Below are positions 42,610 to 55,622 of a DNA stretch of 64,000 nucleotides, piece by piece. The DNA comes from Patagioenas fasciata (lineage: Eukaryota; Chordata; Aves; Columbiformes; Columbidae). The DNA lies in contig NC_092524.1 of the NCBI RefSeq assembly GCF_037038585.1, forward strand, positions 67,258,552-67,322,551. Direction: 5' to 3'. The translations under genes were made by a program, and so were the position numbers. Under the pieces are notes generated by a model. It did no database searches and was not told the DNA's origin. It saw nothing but the letters and a program-made list of their open reading frames with translations. Each line of letters starts with the position of its first letter. Within the stretch, counting starts at the first letter, position 1.

Positions 42610-45249
42610 GTAAGTTGGGTTTTTATTGTATTTTTTATTTTTGTTCGCTGCAAACCGTCTCAAAATGATGCCCCGATGCAGGCGAAATTATTTTAAAAAA
42701 TCAACAAAATTATTAAAATAAAATAAATCAGCAAACCACCCGAGCAAAGAGGGGAACCTGGCTCCGCAGCTTCAACGCGTTTAACGTCTTCTCATGTTTT
42801 ATTTTTCAAACGGGCGATGGCTTATTTCAGTGTTTCGCAGCAAAGTACTCGGGTCTGTGGTGTGGTGTAACTACGGCAGCATGAATGATTGGTGCTTTGG
42901 GGTTTTTTTTTTTGCTTTCCCCCCGTCAGCCCCCCCCTTTCCTCCTTCCATGCAGTTTCCTGTGAAATAAGTAAGTCAGGTCACGTAGAGTCTGGATTTT
43001 CTAGGCTTCTTTTGGACAACGTGGCTTGCTTTGCTTTTGCAACATGCAGAAGAAGCCTATTACTACCTTAAGCAAACTGTTATTTTCTAAAGGTCTGGGT
43101 GGCTGGGTTATCCTTTTTTTTGTTTGGTTTTTCTTTTTAATTCCAAATGTGGCAATTCCTATTTCATCATTCAGATCCTGTTTGGACGCATTTTTTTCCT
43201 GCGGCTCTGAATACCCCCTTGTGTTTCAGCGGAGCTCTAAGAAAATATGAGTAGGCTGTTTTATGTTACTGAACGTACAGGACGCATTGCAAAAAAATGT
43301 GCATGGCTACGGAAGTATATTTTGGCTTTATTTATGCACCTTTACAAGTTATTCAACTCCGCAGAAGTAAATGGAGTTAGAGCAAGATGGAAATGGTATA
43401 AGCGACGTGTGAATTGTGCTGTGTGTTAACGTATTTATGGGTGTATACGCATTACATTTGTGTTTGTGCAGATGTGCGCAGCGTTGCAAGTCGCTTTAAG
43501 CAGAGTTTGTGAAATACAGATTGCAAGTAGGGAAGGTAAAATCTCTTTTTAAGTTGCATAGTTCCGTTTAAAAAGAAAAAGGCAAGGCAAAAAAAAACCC
43601 CAACAAACAAAAAACACACCCTGTTGCAAAGCATCTTTTTGTTTAAAATCCCAGGGTGCCCCAGGAGCTTTTGCTTTTGGGGCTGTGCATGTCGAAGCGG
43701 TGCCGGGGAGCAGCCCGGCTGCGTTTGGGGATGGGTGGAAATCTTGCGGGCTGGCGACCGGATCCCGAACAGAGCCCCCAGTGTTGCCGGGGACGGGAGG
43801 AATGCAGGGTCCCTTTCTCCAGCTGTTCCCTATTAGAGCACCGAGCCGGCAGGATTTGGCAGCTGCCTGCGCTGCCATTTGATGACAAGGTCCAGCCCAA
43901 CACCGTGTTCCACTGAGGATGGATTTTTAAAAATTTTTTTTAATTTTTTGTTATTTTTAAATCCTCCTGCAGGAAACGGAGCCCGGGGGCTGCTCCGGCA
44001 CGCAGGGCTCGGGGCTGTTTCTGGGGGGAGCGAGGCTGGAATTGGCCGTTCCCTTATATAGCCCGCAGGAATGAGAGGCAGGAATGCTGCCGAGTGCGTC
44101 TGGGCGCAACGCTGCTGGTTTTTATAAACAGCTGAAGGGTCGAACTTCATCCATTTGGGTGGGGAGGCCCCAGGGAGGGAGCGTGTTCTCTAAACTCAGC
44201 TGCTCCAGGAGAAATGTGCAGCCTCCCATGCTGGCCTTGGCGCAGCCTTGCTGCCATTCCCGCTGCAAGTCAGCATAAGCCATATATTTTTAATTATTTT
44301 CTTGTGTCAGCATTGCAGTTTTTCATTCAAACTGTGTTTCTGGCAGTAGCCGTGTCCTGTAGGTTGGTCACGTAATTAGAGGAGGGGTGATTTACCTCCT
44401 GACTGCAGAAAAGGCGAATTCTGAAGGAAAACAGCTTATTTAGCCTTCCCGGATACAAAGTCACGTATGGCCGTCTGTGTTGGCATCTCGATGTAAGCCA
44501 AGGTGGCAACCAGGGGTTGGACCCTTCCCATCGCTACTCATGTAAGCAATCCCTACTCACCCCCTAATCCCGTTGACCTTGCTTGGCACAAGGGTTTCTC
44601 CTGCGAGCAAAGTTTGGCATCGGGCCTGTCCCTCGATGCCTTTATGGAGCTGCCTGCACTTTCCCTGACGTTTCTTCCAAAAAAATCAGCTGTTCCTCCA
44701 GGGCATTTGCAACACTGATAGCAAAACCAGCATCCGTTGAGTTCTTCTTGCCCAACACCTCTCCGTAGGGCTTTCCAGTGGGGTGGATGTCTCCGTGTGT
44801 CCTGCAGAGCAGGACTTGGGCTTTCCCAAGCCGGGCAATCCCGTTGCGGTGGAGGGAAGAGTGGCTGAGGTTTGCAACCAAGTACTGTTAGGAAATAGCT
44901 TTTAGTCTCCAGTGTTAACGCTGCCTTCTTCTTAAAACCACCTGTGTATTTTAAATCGCTCTTATTCAGTGCCCATTTTGAGTGTCTGACATTTGTCACT
45001 TGCCTGGCAATGGAATCGCACCAAGTTCTTCCGAAAAGCAGCGTTGTCCTCTAACCTTGTGTTGCTCTTTACTTGTTGAATCCCATTGTTTGTGTAACTA
45101 ACTTGAGTCCCTCCCAGACCCTGCTTGTAGGTGTCCCACCAGCATCCTTGTTGGTGTTGGCGACGTGGTGATGGTGGTGTGCATGGGATTGTGGGGTGGC
45201 AGGGGCTGTAGGAGCTGGCTGTAAGATGTGCTGTGGTCACCTTCAGTAA

Positions 45250-45470
45250 GGTGATTTGGATTGGATATTAGGAACAATTTATTGATGGAGAGGGCTGTGA
45301 GGCATTGGCACAGGCTGCCCAGGGCAGTGGTGGAGTTACCATCCCTGGAGGGGTTGAACAGACGCAGAGATGAGGTTCTGAGGGACATGGGTCAGTGCCA
45401 GGGTTGAGTCAGCAGTTGAACTTCACGATCTTGAGTGTCTCTTCCAACCAAAATGATTGTATGATTCTAT
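45250..45470 (+). mobile_element. CR1 LINE fragment, 3' end
   Basis: The fragment shows TTGGATATTAGGAACAATTT, GCACAGGCTGCCCAGGGCAG, CCATCCCTGGAGGGGTTGAA and the end CTTCCAACCAAAATGATTGT-ATGATTCTAT. It is of the same subtype as the copy at 31,860. Confidence 0.93.
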
Positions 45471-46984
45471 TTTATGGGTGAAATCCTCCATCTGGCAAGG
45501 AGTGTCACCATGACTTAAGCAACGCTGGTCTGAATGCAACGTGCTGGTCTGATGTGCCACAGCAAGTGTCCGAATTGACTTAATGGTGGGTCCTTGTGAA
45601 GAGCAAATTGTTTTGTATGTGCAAGACCTGCTGCTTGACCCAACCCTCTTGGGAGCTGGGAAAACTTCAATGTTGCCTCTAGTTCACCGTTGTTAGAAGA
45701 AGATGACAGTCCCACTGTGTTCGTTGGTGGATGGGCACCATTCTTGGGAGCAGCTTCACCAACAACTGAGATCAGGAGGGGGCCTAAAGGGAGACCAGAG
45801 CATGAAATCCTTGCTGGCTTGTGGAGCTGGACTCATGATCCTTTGGGTGTGTGGACCAGACCTGGAGGAAAACTTCTCTCAGCGAAGGTGTCCAGGTTGT
45901 TTCTTGCCTGGTAGACACATCTGCTGTGTGGCAGGTGAGATGGGAGAACCTCAAAGAAGAAAAAGCTCTCTTTTTAGTTAGTTAATTGACACAGAGAAGC
46001 AAGTATATTTATTTTGAAGGAGTTGTATCTTATTTCTTTTGCAAATGTAAGAATATTTTTGAGAATGACAGTCAAGCCCTCCTTGTTAGGACTGCAAACC
46101 CAACGTGGCTCTGCTGTGAAGAGCCAGGTATGACCCTTCAGAAGGCCTGAGGAACCTCTTCTGTGGCTCTTTGAGTACCTGCTCAAGCATGGAGAGGTGG
46201 AGATAATCACGTTGCCCACCTTAGACAAGAGAGATCCTATAGAAACCTACACTGGTGTCTCTGAGCACACCGGAGATGTGGTGACTACATGTGGTGCAGG
46301 GGCAGCAATCCGTAGTGCATTGAAAGGTGTTGCTCGATTATGAAGGTAAAGTAGAAGTGAACATGGAAAGAAATCTATACATTTCTTCAATAGGTGAAGT
46401 GTACAGCTCGTGGTTGTCCTCCATGGTCACTACAAGTGGCCTCACAGAGCTTTAATTGTTTAACTGATGAAAAATGTGGGTTGCTGCTAATTCAGTTTGA
46501 GTGCAAATGGCTTGGCCTGCCTTGTGTGGAGAAGAATATGGAAACCATATTATCCGTGCACCGAAATAGAAGTTTCAGGTATTACCCAGCGCTATTTAAA
46601 AGCCGGCTATAACTTCCTTCCTTCCTTCCAGCCTGGCCTCGCTGGGCGGCTTTGCTCTCAGCTGCTCGGAGCCGTCAGGACGCGGCGACCTCCTCCGAGC
46701 CACCAGTAAAGGTCAGGCAGGAGGGAAACGGGACCTGTGGTGGCAGCGGGACCTGTGGTGCTCCTGTGCCCACCGGGACACTGAGAGGTGCTGGTGTGGC
46801 CGCTCTGCAGGGTATGGACCCCACAAGGAGATGGGGGCTGCTGTATCCACCAGACCTGGTCTGTAGGCTTTTGGCATTGAGTGCAGGATGCGCTTCTGCT
46901 CCTGCCTGCTCAGGTGTTCCCTCTCCGATGGCCAGAGGTGTCACTGGGGGTTTTCTTCTGAAGCAGTCTCGTATCTCAGTTCAG

Positions 46985-47331
46985 CCTGGGGGAGAGAAGC
47001 TGAGAGGGTTCATCAATGTTCATAGATATCTCAGGGTGGGTGTCAGAGGATGGACCAGGCTGTGTTCAGTGGTGCCCAGCGCCAGGGTGAGGGGCAACGG
47101 GCACAGACTGAAACACAGGATGGTCCATCTGAACATGAGAAACTTGTTTGCTGTGAGGTGCCAGAGCCTGGCCCAGGCTGCCCAGAGTGGGTGTGGAGTC
47201 TCCTTCTCTGAGACATTCAAACCCGCCTGGACCCACCTGTGTGATCTGCTCTGTGACCCTGCATGAGCAGGGGGGTTGGACTGGGGGATCTACAGAGGTC
47301 CCTTCAACCCAACCACTCTGAGGTTCTGTGA
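46985..47331 (+). mobile_element. CR1 LINE fragment, 3' part
   Basis: The fragment shows GGTGTCAGAGGATGGACCAG, GGGCAACGGGCACAGACTGA, GCCCAGGCTGCCCAGAG and CATGAGCAGGGGGGTTGGAC with a GGTTCTGTGATC tail. It is of the same subtype as the copy in CGRRF1 intron 1. Confidence 0.92.
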
Positions 47332-50305
47332 TCTCATCCCATCAGCCCTGGCTTTGGAGCTCCCACGGCTTCAGCACTGCTGCAGTTTCTGCTGGTCAGT
47401 GGAGATGCTCAAAGGCTCCTGTTGGTCCTCCAGGCATCCAGACACCCATTGGCACTGACAGTAGCAGAGAGACAGCTTTAAGCTCTTGTTTTTGAAGGAC
47501 AAGTAGCTTTCTTTGCGCTGTGCACAGGACATTAACTACTTCACAGGTTTAGGCCAAAATCTTTATTTCATTTCGGCAGGCTGTCAGGTATCACAATGAG
47601 GACATCAAAATGACCTAGATTTCTCGTCCTGGGGAGGACTGGCTGGAGGAAGAGACGGGGGCTGCAGGGAGCAGTAATGTCTTTAATTAGACCAAGTGAT
47701 GCAGCTGGAAAAAATGGCCAAGCACGAAGGTGCACCAGCTCAAAGGAGGGCTTGTGTGGTTGTGAGGTTTGTTTTATTTTTTCCCTTCCCCGACTGTACC
47801 AGCTGGTCTATTAAAAGGTATGACATGCTCCTGCAGACGTCGCCTCTCATATCCTTAGGTGGTTGTGGCTGCAGCCCTACGGCTGTTGCAGACAGTTTCC
47901 CAGCCCATTGGGAAGCTGCCACCTCTCCACTGTGCGGATTTCACAGCTTGCCCCCAGTGGCCCTCGCTCACGGAAAATCATCCCCGTGCCCAGTTTGGAG
48001 ATGGTTCCCACTTCTTTTTTTTTAATTTTTCTTGGTTTAGTGTTGCATTGCAGTGCTGAGCTCTGGTTTAAGTGTTGCTGGGCTGTCCTGTGCAGGCATC
48101 CTGGGAGGAAGATGAGGCAAGGATCTGAGCCCCATTCCCCATGGCATCACTAAGAAGTGGACACTGGCATTGTGTGCTCCCTCTGCTCCCTTGTTTCAGC
48201 CCAGAGAGGACTGTGAGCATCCCTGCTCATTAAAAATCATGAGCTGGGACTCCAAAATGGAGAGATCTGCTGAGAAGTTGGATGCTGGCTTCTTTTAATG
48301 TGCATGCTGTTGCATGAGCTGCTGCCCATGCATTTTGCCTGGGTTTCGTTTGCAAACTTGAGGGCTAAAACCCACGTGTACCAGGTTTTTTGGAGAATAG
48401 CAAGGGGAATGGAGGTACAAAGCAATGTTAGCCAGGGGTTTTGAGCGAGGTTTCATACCAAATATTCTCTTGCAATTTTGCCATTCAAAGGTTTATATTT
48501 TTAAAGACACTTTTCAGAGTAGCTGCAGGAATCAGCGCACAACAGCATTTGGGTCACGCCAGCCCTGGCTGGGTGTAGGTCTGTGGGGTGGTGTGACGAA
48601 GGTTGCCCTTCTTCCTCCTCCTCGCTCTGCCTGCACTTCCCTTGACGGGACCAAGAGAAGACACCTCTGCGCTTCTATATTTTCTGCTCTTTCCTTAAAA
48701 ACACTTTCCATCCCTGTTCCTGGCACTCGCCCCTTGCAGTCCAAGGAGGGAGAAGCTCGCAGAGCACCGGCAGTACCACTGATGAGCTTTGCTCCACGGG
48801 ACAGAGCTAACAAGGCCTGGGTCATTTGGGTGGCGGGTGTGCCTCTTCCAGGGGAACTTCTTTTACGTAGCAATTCTTAAAATCAGAGGGAGAAAAAAGT
48901 TAACTAATGAGAACATTGTGGTTTGCTGCCCTGAGCATCGTGCTGGTGCAGGCAGGATACTCTCTCCCAAAGAGACTTTTCCGTACTTTGCAGTGTCCGT
49001 TTAACAGTTTTGTTATTTCAAGTGTGCCTCGCAAGGGGCACGATGTCAGGATTAAGTCCCCCAGTGACCGCGGTTAAGAAGAATCCCGCTTTTGAAGTGC
49101 ATGTAGAAGATGCAGAGAAGCATTTCATGCATCATTGCAGACTTGAGGTGGAGTTTCCTATCTGGGCCACCTTGTGTTCCCTTGATTTCTATCCAGTTGT
49201 TACCCTTCTGTGCAGAGATCCCGTGTTTGCACTTGGAAAAGTAGTTGACATTAAGTTCTGTCCCACGGTACGTGAAGGGGAGGAACCGCACGGGGCATCG
49301 CTGGTGGTTTATGGCAATATTCAACCTGTCAGGCTGCAGCTGATGTCAGATGTCAAGGATAGCTTGAGATCAGAAGCTGAATGAGAACCCCCTGTAGAAC
49401 CATCAGTTAAAATAATAGAGTTTGAAAATATCTTTAATGAGATTCAATGGATGAATGGGGAAGGTGCTCTGCCCATAGCCCAGGCTGTTGCAGGCGGATG
49501 GTCGTCTGTGTGGTTACATCCTTTGGTGTGTTAGACCTCAGCATCTGAACGGAGCTGTGTACCCATCTCACCATTTATGTTTTAGATGTTTACTTTTGGG
49601 CCAATTGCTTTGAAACCGTTGATGGTCAACCAGAGTTTCCTACAGAGTTTCCCTGAAAGAACTGGTGAAGGTGTTTGTGGACCAGGGAAACCGTGGTGTG
49701 AGTTCCCGTCTTCTTACAAGCCCCAGCCTTTCTTCTTCTCATCTTCCATCAAAAAAATCCCATTATAAATTAATACGTGGCCCGTCAAAGCAATTTTTTC
49801 CCCAAGCTGGGAGTCATGTTTGCAATCAGAGTGAGTAACTGAAATAGTAATTAGTGTGAATGCTTGCTTTATTTTAAGATGCGTTCGTCAGTGCTTTAGC
49901 TCTCCAGCATCGTGCTTGTGTCTAGTGTTACCTCAGATAACTGCTTGGAGAAAGGGCAGCCCTCGTGCTACCGCTGTACCCAAACCAACAGCTCCTCAGG
50001 GCTTGGATCCACCCAAGGGCGGAGAAGCTGCTGGGCTGTGTTTTGGGGTTCCCACCTTCTCGCCCAGCTCTTCTCCCCATTTCTGATGTGATGCTGAGTG
50101 AGTGCCGGAGCCAATGGCAAAATCACCGTGTTTTCAACCCTTTCCATCTGCAGAAACCCAAGGGTGGGGCTTAAGAGTTGTAACCGGAGCAAACCCTGAC
50201 ACGCATGGCGTGTGTGTGCATGGATACCATTGTATTTTCTTTCTATTTTCAACAAATAAATGATCATTACATTTTGCTAACTCTTGGTTATGCAGGAGCT
50301 GCTAA

Positions 50306-50353
50306 AACCAGGTGGGTCCCTTCCAACTCCAGACATTGTATGATTCTGTGAAG
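50306..50353 (+). mobile_element. CR1 LINE 3' tail remnant
   Basis: Only the last 50 bp remain: GGTGGGTCCCTTCCAACTCC, then ACATTGTATGATTCTGTGA. This is the CR1 terminal signature. Confidence 0.75.
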
Positions 50354-53300
50354 GCCCCAATACATTTATTTTTGCAGTGTTCTGATCCTATGAAGGAGAC
50401 CCAGAGGTTTGCTTAGTGTGTTTGGCAATGGCAAACAGCCAAGCTGGTGGCTTTCCATTTCGGCCTTGGTAATTGCAAATCAAGTTGAGGTTGGAGCGAG
50501 CAGATTCATTCCCAGCTTTCCACCTGTGCGCTTTCTTCCTCATCTGCAGCAGATGCATGAAGTGGAGGGGCAGGATCTCATCAAAACAACACTGGGACTC
50601 TTTCTCTGTTGGAGAACGTGATGCTGGTTTGTTTTTTGGAAGGGTTTTTACAGGCAGAGGGAATTGCATTTCTGGCACGAGGGGGATGCAGGATGGGTCT
50701 CCTCTCCTGGAGCAGAGGGCTTGGGATGGTTTCACCCATTGCATGGCCACCGTGCAATTTGATCTGCTCTGATTTTTGGGTACTGAGCAGAAAATGAGCC
50801 CTTTTGGGATGCAAAGACCATTTCTGGAGTCAGAAACCCATTTTGCTTTATACCTGGCGGGGTCAGCATGGTCTGCCCAGGCAAACAAGTCTAAGGCACA
50901 TGCAGATGTGAAGGATTTATCAGCACAGATTCACCCATCTGATGGTGCTTCACAGCTTGTGCTTTTATTGGTGTATTTGCACCTGGTGGCTCCATGGCAT
51001 GAGTGTATCAAAGACTTTGGTGCAAGTGTGTGAACTGTAGTGTGTTTTTCTGATGGGGCTCATGCTGCAGCACCTTGTTGAAGGTTTCCCCGGCTTGGGG
51101 CTCCTGCCTGATGCAAGCAAAGGCTCCACTTGCTCGGTGATGAAATCTTTGGACTTCTGATCTCTCAGGTTCAAAGCAGTGTGATAACTGTGTGTTTTGC
51201 TACTATTAATTCTGGCTGCTGCCCTTTGCAGATATTTCAGGGCATTTGCAATACTTGAGCTGGAGCACAAAAACTTTCTTATATTATATAAAAATAACCT
51301 ACGGGGTCGAAAAGGACTTTCTCCTGCACACACTGCCGTACCTGAACGAACTTTGGGTCATTTAGTATTGTGAACATGGGACTTTCTTCTGGAAGATACA
51401 GATGGATGGTACCAATGGCTGAGCCGGCTTGTGCCGCAGTCCATCCAAGCCTTCCCTGGCATTTGCAGGGCTGGATGTGGCTCAGCGCCTTGAGCTCTCA
51501 TGCCTGGAGATGTTATTTTACTTAAAGTAACGTTAATATTGTGAGTGTCATCTGCAAGATTCAGCAGCTTTGCTCCAAGGCAGCCCTGGAGTGGAAGAAG
51601 CATGGGGCGCTTTAAAAAGCTTCGCTTCTGTTACTGATCCTCGCAAGTAATTCAGTCCAGATTTCTTTTTTTTTTCTTTTTTTTTAATAAAACTTATTTC
51701 AGACAAACCACAAACCTGCTTTAATTTTAACCATTTAGTTCTCCTATTCCTTGTTTACACCATTGTCTGGTAGGATATGGGCATGTGTTGTGTTTGGAGT
51801 TTGAATTGCTATAAGAAGTAATGGAGTGGGTGGATAGAACAGGGTTTTACCGGGTTTTGCTTGGAACATTTTAAAACTTGCTTTCTGTGCCGCTGTGGGG
51901 TTTTTTTTCTCGTTTCTGTGTTTTCAAAGAAGAAAAAACCCTGAACATCACAGATCGGTGGTTCCTGTCCTCAGGTTTTTCCTGTTGTTGTCTTTTCTCT
52001 GTCTCTTGTCTGCAATGGGAAGTGAAGAAGGAAGAAAATGGCGAGAGAAATGTGGAGGAAAAAACCCACAGGTTTTGTTGTGGCGAAACTTGGCCGATGT
52101 GAGGTTTGCAGGCGGAACACAGTGTTTCTGCAGCAGCTGTGGTCTACGTTCATGCATTTCCCTGGGTTTTATATTTATCCTGTTGGGATATTCCCCTTGT
52201 TTCTCATGCAGCAAACATCGATCTGATTCTTCTACCTTTTTTTCTGTCTGTTCCCCAGCGTGCTCCATGGGGTCAGCTTGGCTCTGGGTAGGGTTTTTTT
52301 TAAGTCTTACCACTCCAAAGAAGTGGATTATTTAGAAAAAATACAAAGTCCCCGGGCTGTTTCCCTCCAGATAATACGAATGTAGATGAACGGTTATAAC
52401 TACCTGAGTGACCTTTTAAGATAAGAATTGTTATTGACTGGCAGCATTATGTTAGACTGATAAGAATTCTTTTTAAAAGAGGAGGAAAAAAAAGAACCGA
52501 CAAACCCTCCAGTAACCATAACAACATACTCACGGTGCACAGCTCCTTCCTGATGCTGGGGTCTTGAGGGTCACCCATGGGGATCCCATCCAGACCTCCC
52601 CAGAGCTTCGTGTTAGTGCTGCGAGGGATGCCTGAGGTCACTTGGCTGATGCTGTCAGCCTCCGAATTTTCGTCACCTGTAGGGAATTGTAGCTGGAGAG
52701 TTGTGGTGGGGCTCAGACCTGTGCTGCTGAGTCCGGTGCTGTGGGTTTAGGTTGGATGGGTGGATGGGGAAAAGGCGCTGGGAGCAGGAAGGATGTTTTT
52801 GGGCATCAAAGGAGGATGCTTTTGGTGGTCCTTATTTAAAAAAATAAGCCTTTAGGCAAGGAAGGCTCTTCCTTTCCATCACTGTGCTGGCAGGCACAGC
52901 ACAGCCCTTGGAGCCCCATTGGGAACTGGGTCCCATCTCTGCAACCCAGGAGAGGTGCCAGCTCCTGTTTTGGGTTGTTATAACAGAGTTAGGAGTCTGA
53001 TGAGGACATACATGTGCATAAAGCCTTCCTTCACCCAGCTGAGCCCTGCTTGGTGTGTTTGCACGTAGCTGCTTCTGGGGTTGCTGTCAGTTTAAAGCAG
53101 AATTCACATTTTTGCCCTGGACTTGGTTACCTTCTGTTGTCAGGGCTTTGCCTCTGAGACTATTAGAGCTGAAGAAAACCAACCGTGAGCAATTGATTTT
53201 TCTTACCACCTGCTTTTCTTCTTCCCCCATCCCTTTGCATTTGTATTACCTGCATGACGTGGGTTCCTGCATTTTATGGAAAGCATGCATTCCGTATTTT

Positions 53301-54849
53301 GTGGAAAACTCATGGCTTGCAGGTGGGGGTGAGCCAAAAGGTGAACAAGCAGCTCAAAGAGTGCAGAGACCGAGGAGGTCTGAAAGGAGAGGGGATAAGC
53401 CTGATAAAAAAATACTCTCCATGTCATAGAGTGAATTTGAATACATACCAACAGTGCGGGTAAAGGTGTGTATCTCAGTGTCTGTTCAGGAAATCAATTA
53501 CTTAAACACGCTCGGTTAAAAGAGTCATTGCAGCAGCATGAATTCTTTTAACGATAGCGCCGTGCAAAGGTGTCTTCTCGGCCTGTGCTCACTAACCTTT
53601 CATCACATTATTCGGGAGCAGTCAGTTGGATGCTGAATGCTTTTTGTAGCCGATGTCAAATCTCGGTCAGCCGGAGAGCCTTTATAAATAAAGGTGTCTG
53701 CTTGTATTCAGGCATACGTGGATAATAGCTGCTGTAATTCAGCTGTCCAGCTCGGCTACCCGGCTTTTATAAATGACTGATCAGAGATTCCGCTGAGAAT
53801 AAGTATTTAAAGGGATGGAGCGGCTAAAAGTGGTCTCTGGACTGATAAGTATAGTGAGTCTCTATCCCTGGACAGGTGGCCGGCGTTACCCTCTGTCCAC
53901 TCAGGTTTATATTTAACACAAAGCGAATGTTGCATTAATAAAACTATTATTTTGTGGTTAGCCCACAGGGTTCTGCATTAATTTTTTTGCAAGCTGCTCT
54001 TGAGTTTTTCAGTTTGTCATCTTTTTAAATTTATTTTTTTCCTTTTTTTAAATGGGAGCGTGTAAACACTTGGAGATCTCTCTGGACAAGCCATAGCAGC
54101 TGGAGGATACTGGTTTCTCTATGGAGTGGAGGAATTTCATCAGAGGAGCTATTGTTCGACTGTGTTCTCAGCATTTTGGCAACTGTTCTTGAGATTAACC
54201 CTACAGAAAGGGGAGGGTGCTCTTTGCCGGGTCTGAAATAATTGCAAAAATGTGGGCAGATGCTTTTGCATTGTTAGAAGTTGATACTGGTTGGTAGTGG
54301 GGAAGCATGGTGTGGGATTAAGGAACGAAGAAGCCAGAGTTCTTTAAATCCCTCCTAAAACCAAGTGTTAGTATTGATGTTCAGTTGTTTTCTGTTCCTT
54401 GCTGTGAATCCAGAATAATCCATTTTGCTGGGCATGGGATCTTCTGCTTGAAAAGGAGGAGGATTCGGTACAAACAAGCATCCTGCATATGGCTTAGATA
54501 TTACAGGTGGGGAAGAAAACCCTTTTCTAGCTCCAGAATGTTTGTGGCTGGGTTACCTGCATGTCCAACACTAGTAACGTTTATTCCTCCCTGCATTTAT
54601 TTATTTGAGTCTTGGCCAAGCATTTTCTATCGCTGTATATCCCTGTGTGGTGTACCCCAGCCTTTTCACCATTTGCATCCTCTGCATCTCGGCAGAATGC
54701 GCCTTTTCTGTGGTGACTTTTACTTGCTTATATTTTTTATATTAAAAAGGTTGCTAGGGAATTTTCCCAGGAGACACGCAGCACTTCTGAGTGACTTCTT
54801 GCATTCCCGGGCTCTTGTCCCCATCCTGCATGGGAGGGTTTGCAAAGAA

Positions 54850-54900
54850 AGGTTGGACCAGATGATCCTTGTGGTCCCTTTCAGCCTGGGATTCTGTGAA
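54850..54900 (+). mobile_element. CR1 LINE 3' tail remnant
   Basis: AGGTTGGACCAGATGATCCT, TGTGGTCCCTTTCAGCCTGG and the ATTCTGTGA tail mark the extreme 3' end of a CR1 copy. It forms the end of a longer chance open frame starting at 54,385. Confidence 0.75.
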
Positions 54901-55444
54901 AGCTGATGCTCATGCGCCAGTTCCTTTTCGGTCTCCCCCACCTTGGACCCCTCTGCTGTTGCCGAATTGCAGCATGAGCGAGTCCCAACTCGAAGATGGA
55001 AATGAAGAGGGATTTAGTCTGCTGCTTGATAGACCACCCTGCTGAAGTCAGCGATGCTTTTAGCTGGGTTTAATTCCAGCGGGTGAGTCCTGCTCACCAG
55101 TGAAATGGCTACAAAAATAACTTCTTGAGTGTTTGCATGTATTTATTCTGAATTTATCCTGCTGAATTTGCCTACCTGGCACTGGTGGAAAGTGGGAAGA
55201 ACCTCTTTAGTCCTTCTAGGGCCACTGGATCTGGCAGCAATCTCCTTGATCTGGAAAAAACACTTTGCGATGCTGTCTCTCTTTTTCTACGAAGGCACGT
55301 CAAGGTGTTCTTGAGTTAATAAGCAGATGGTGCTGGCAGAAACTGGTGGTTCTGGAGAGGCAGAGCTCCTTGCTGCAAACCTGTCTGGCTGCAGAAGCTT
55401 GGCGCGTGGCCCTTTCCCTCTTGGGCAGGCCAGACTTGGTAGAA

Positions 55445-55622
55445 ATCACAGTATCACAGAATGGTTTGGGTTGGAAAGGGCCTTCCAAGCTCATCCAGTG
55501 CCACCCCTGCCATGAGCAGGGCCATCTTCACCAGCTCAGGTTGCTCAGAGCCCCATCCAGCCTGGCCTGGGGTGTCTCCAGGGATGGTTCATCCACCACC
55601 TCTCCGGCCAGCCTGGGACAGT
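55445..55622 (-). mobile_element. CR1 LINE fragment, minus orientation
   Basis: Read on the plus strand it opens with the reversed tail ATCACAGAATGGTTTGGGTT and continues through CCTGCCATGAGCAGGGCCAT and CAGCCTGGCCTGGGGTGTCT. It is the same 3' subtype as 59,708 and 34,705 but inverted relative to SAMD4A. Confidence 0.92.

Noticed and set aside
54385-54906. A 173-codon frame in the SAMD4A intron
   Set aside because: Its C-terminal 18 codons are a CR1 tail, and the rest has no family resemblance; most likely a chance frame.
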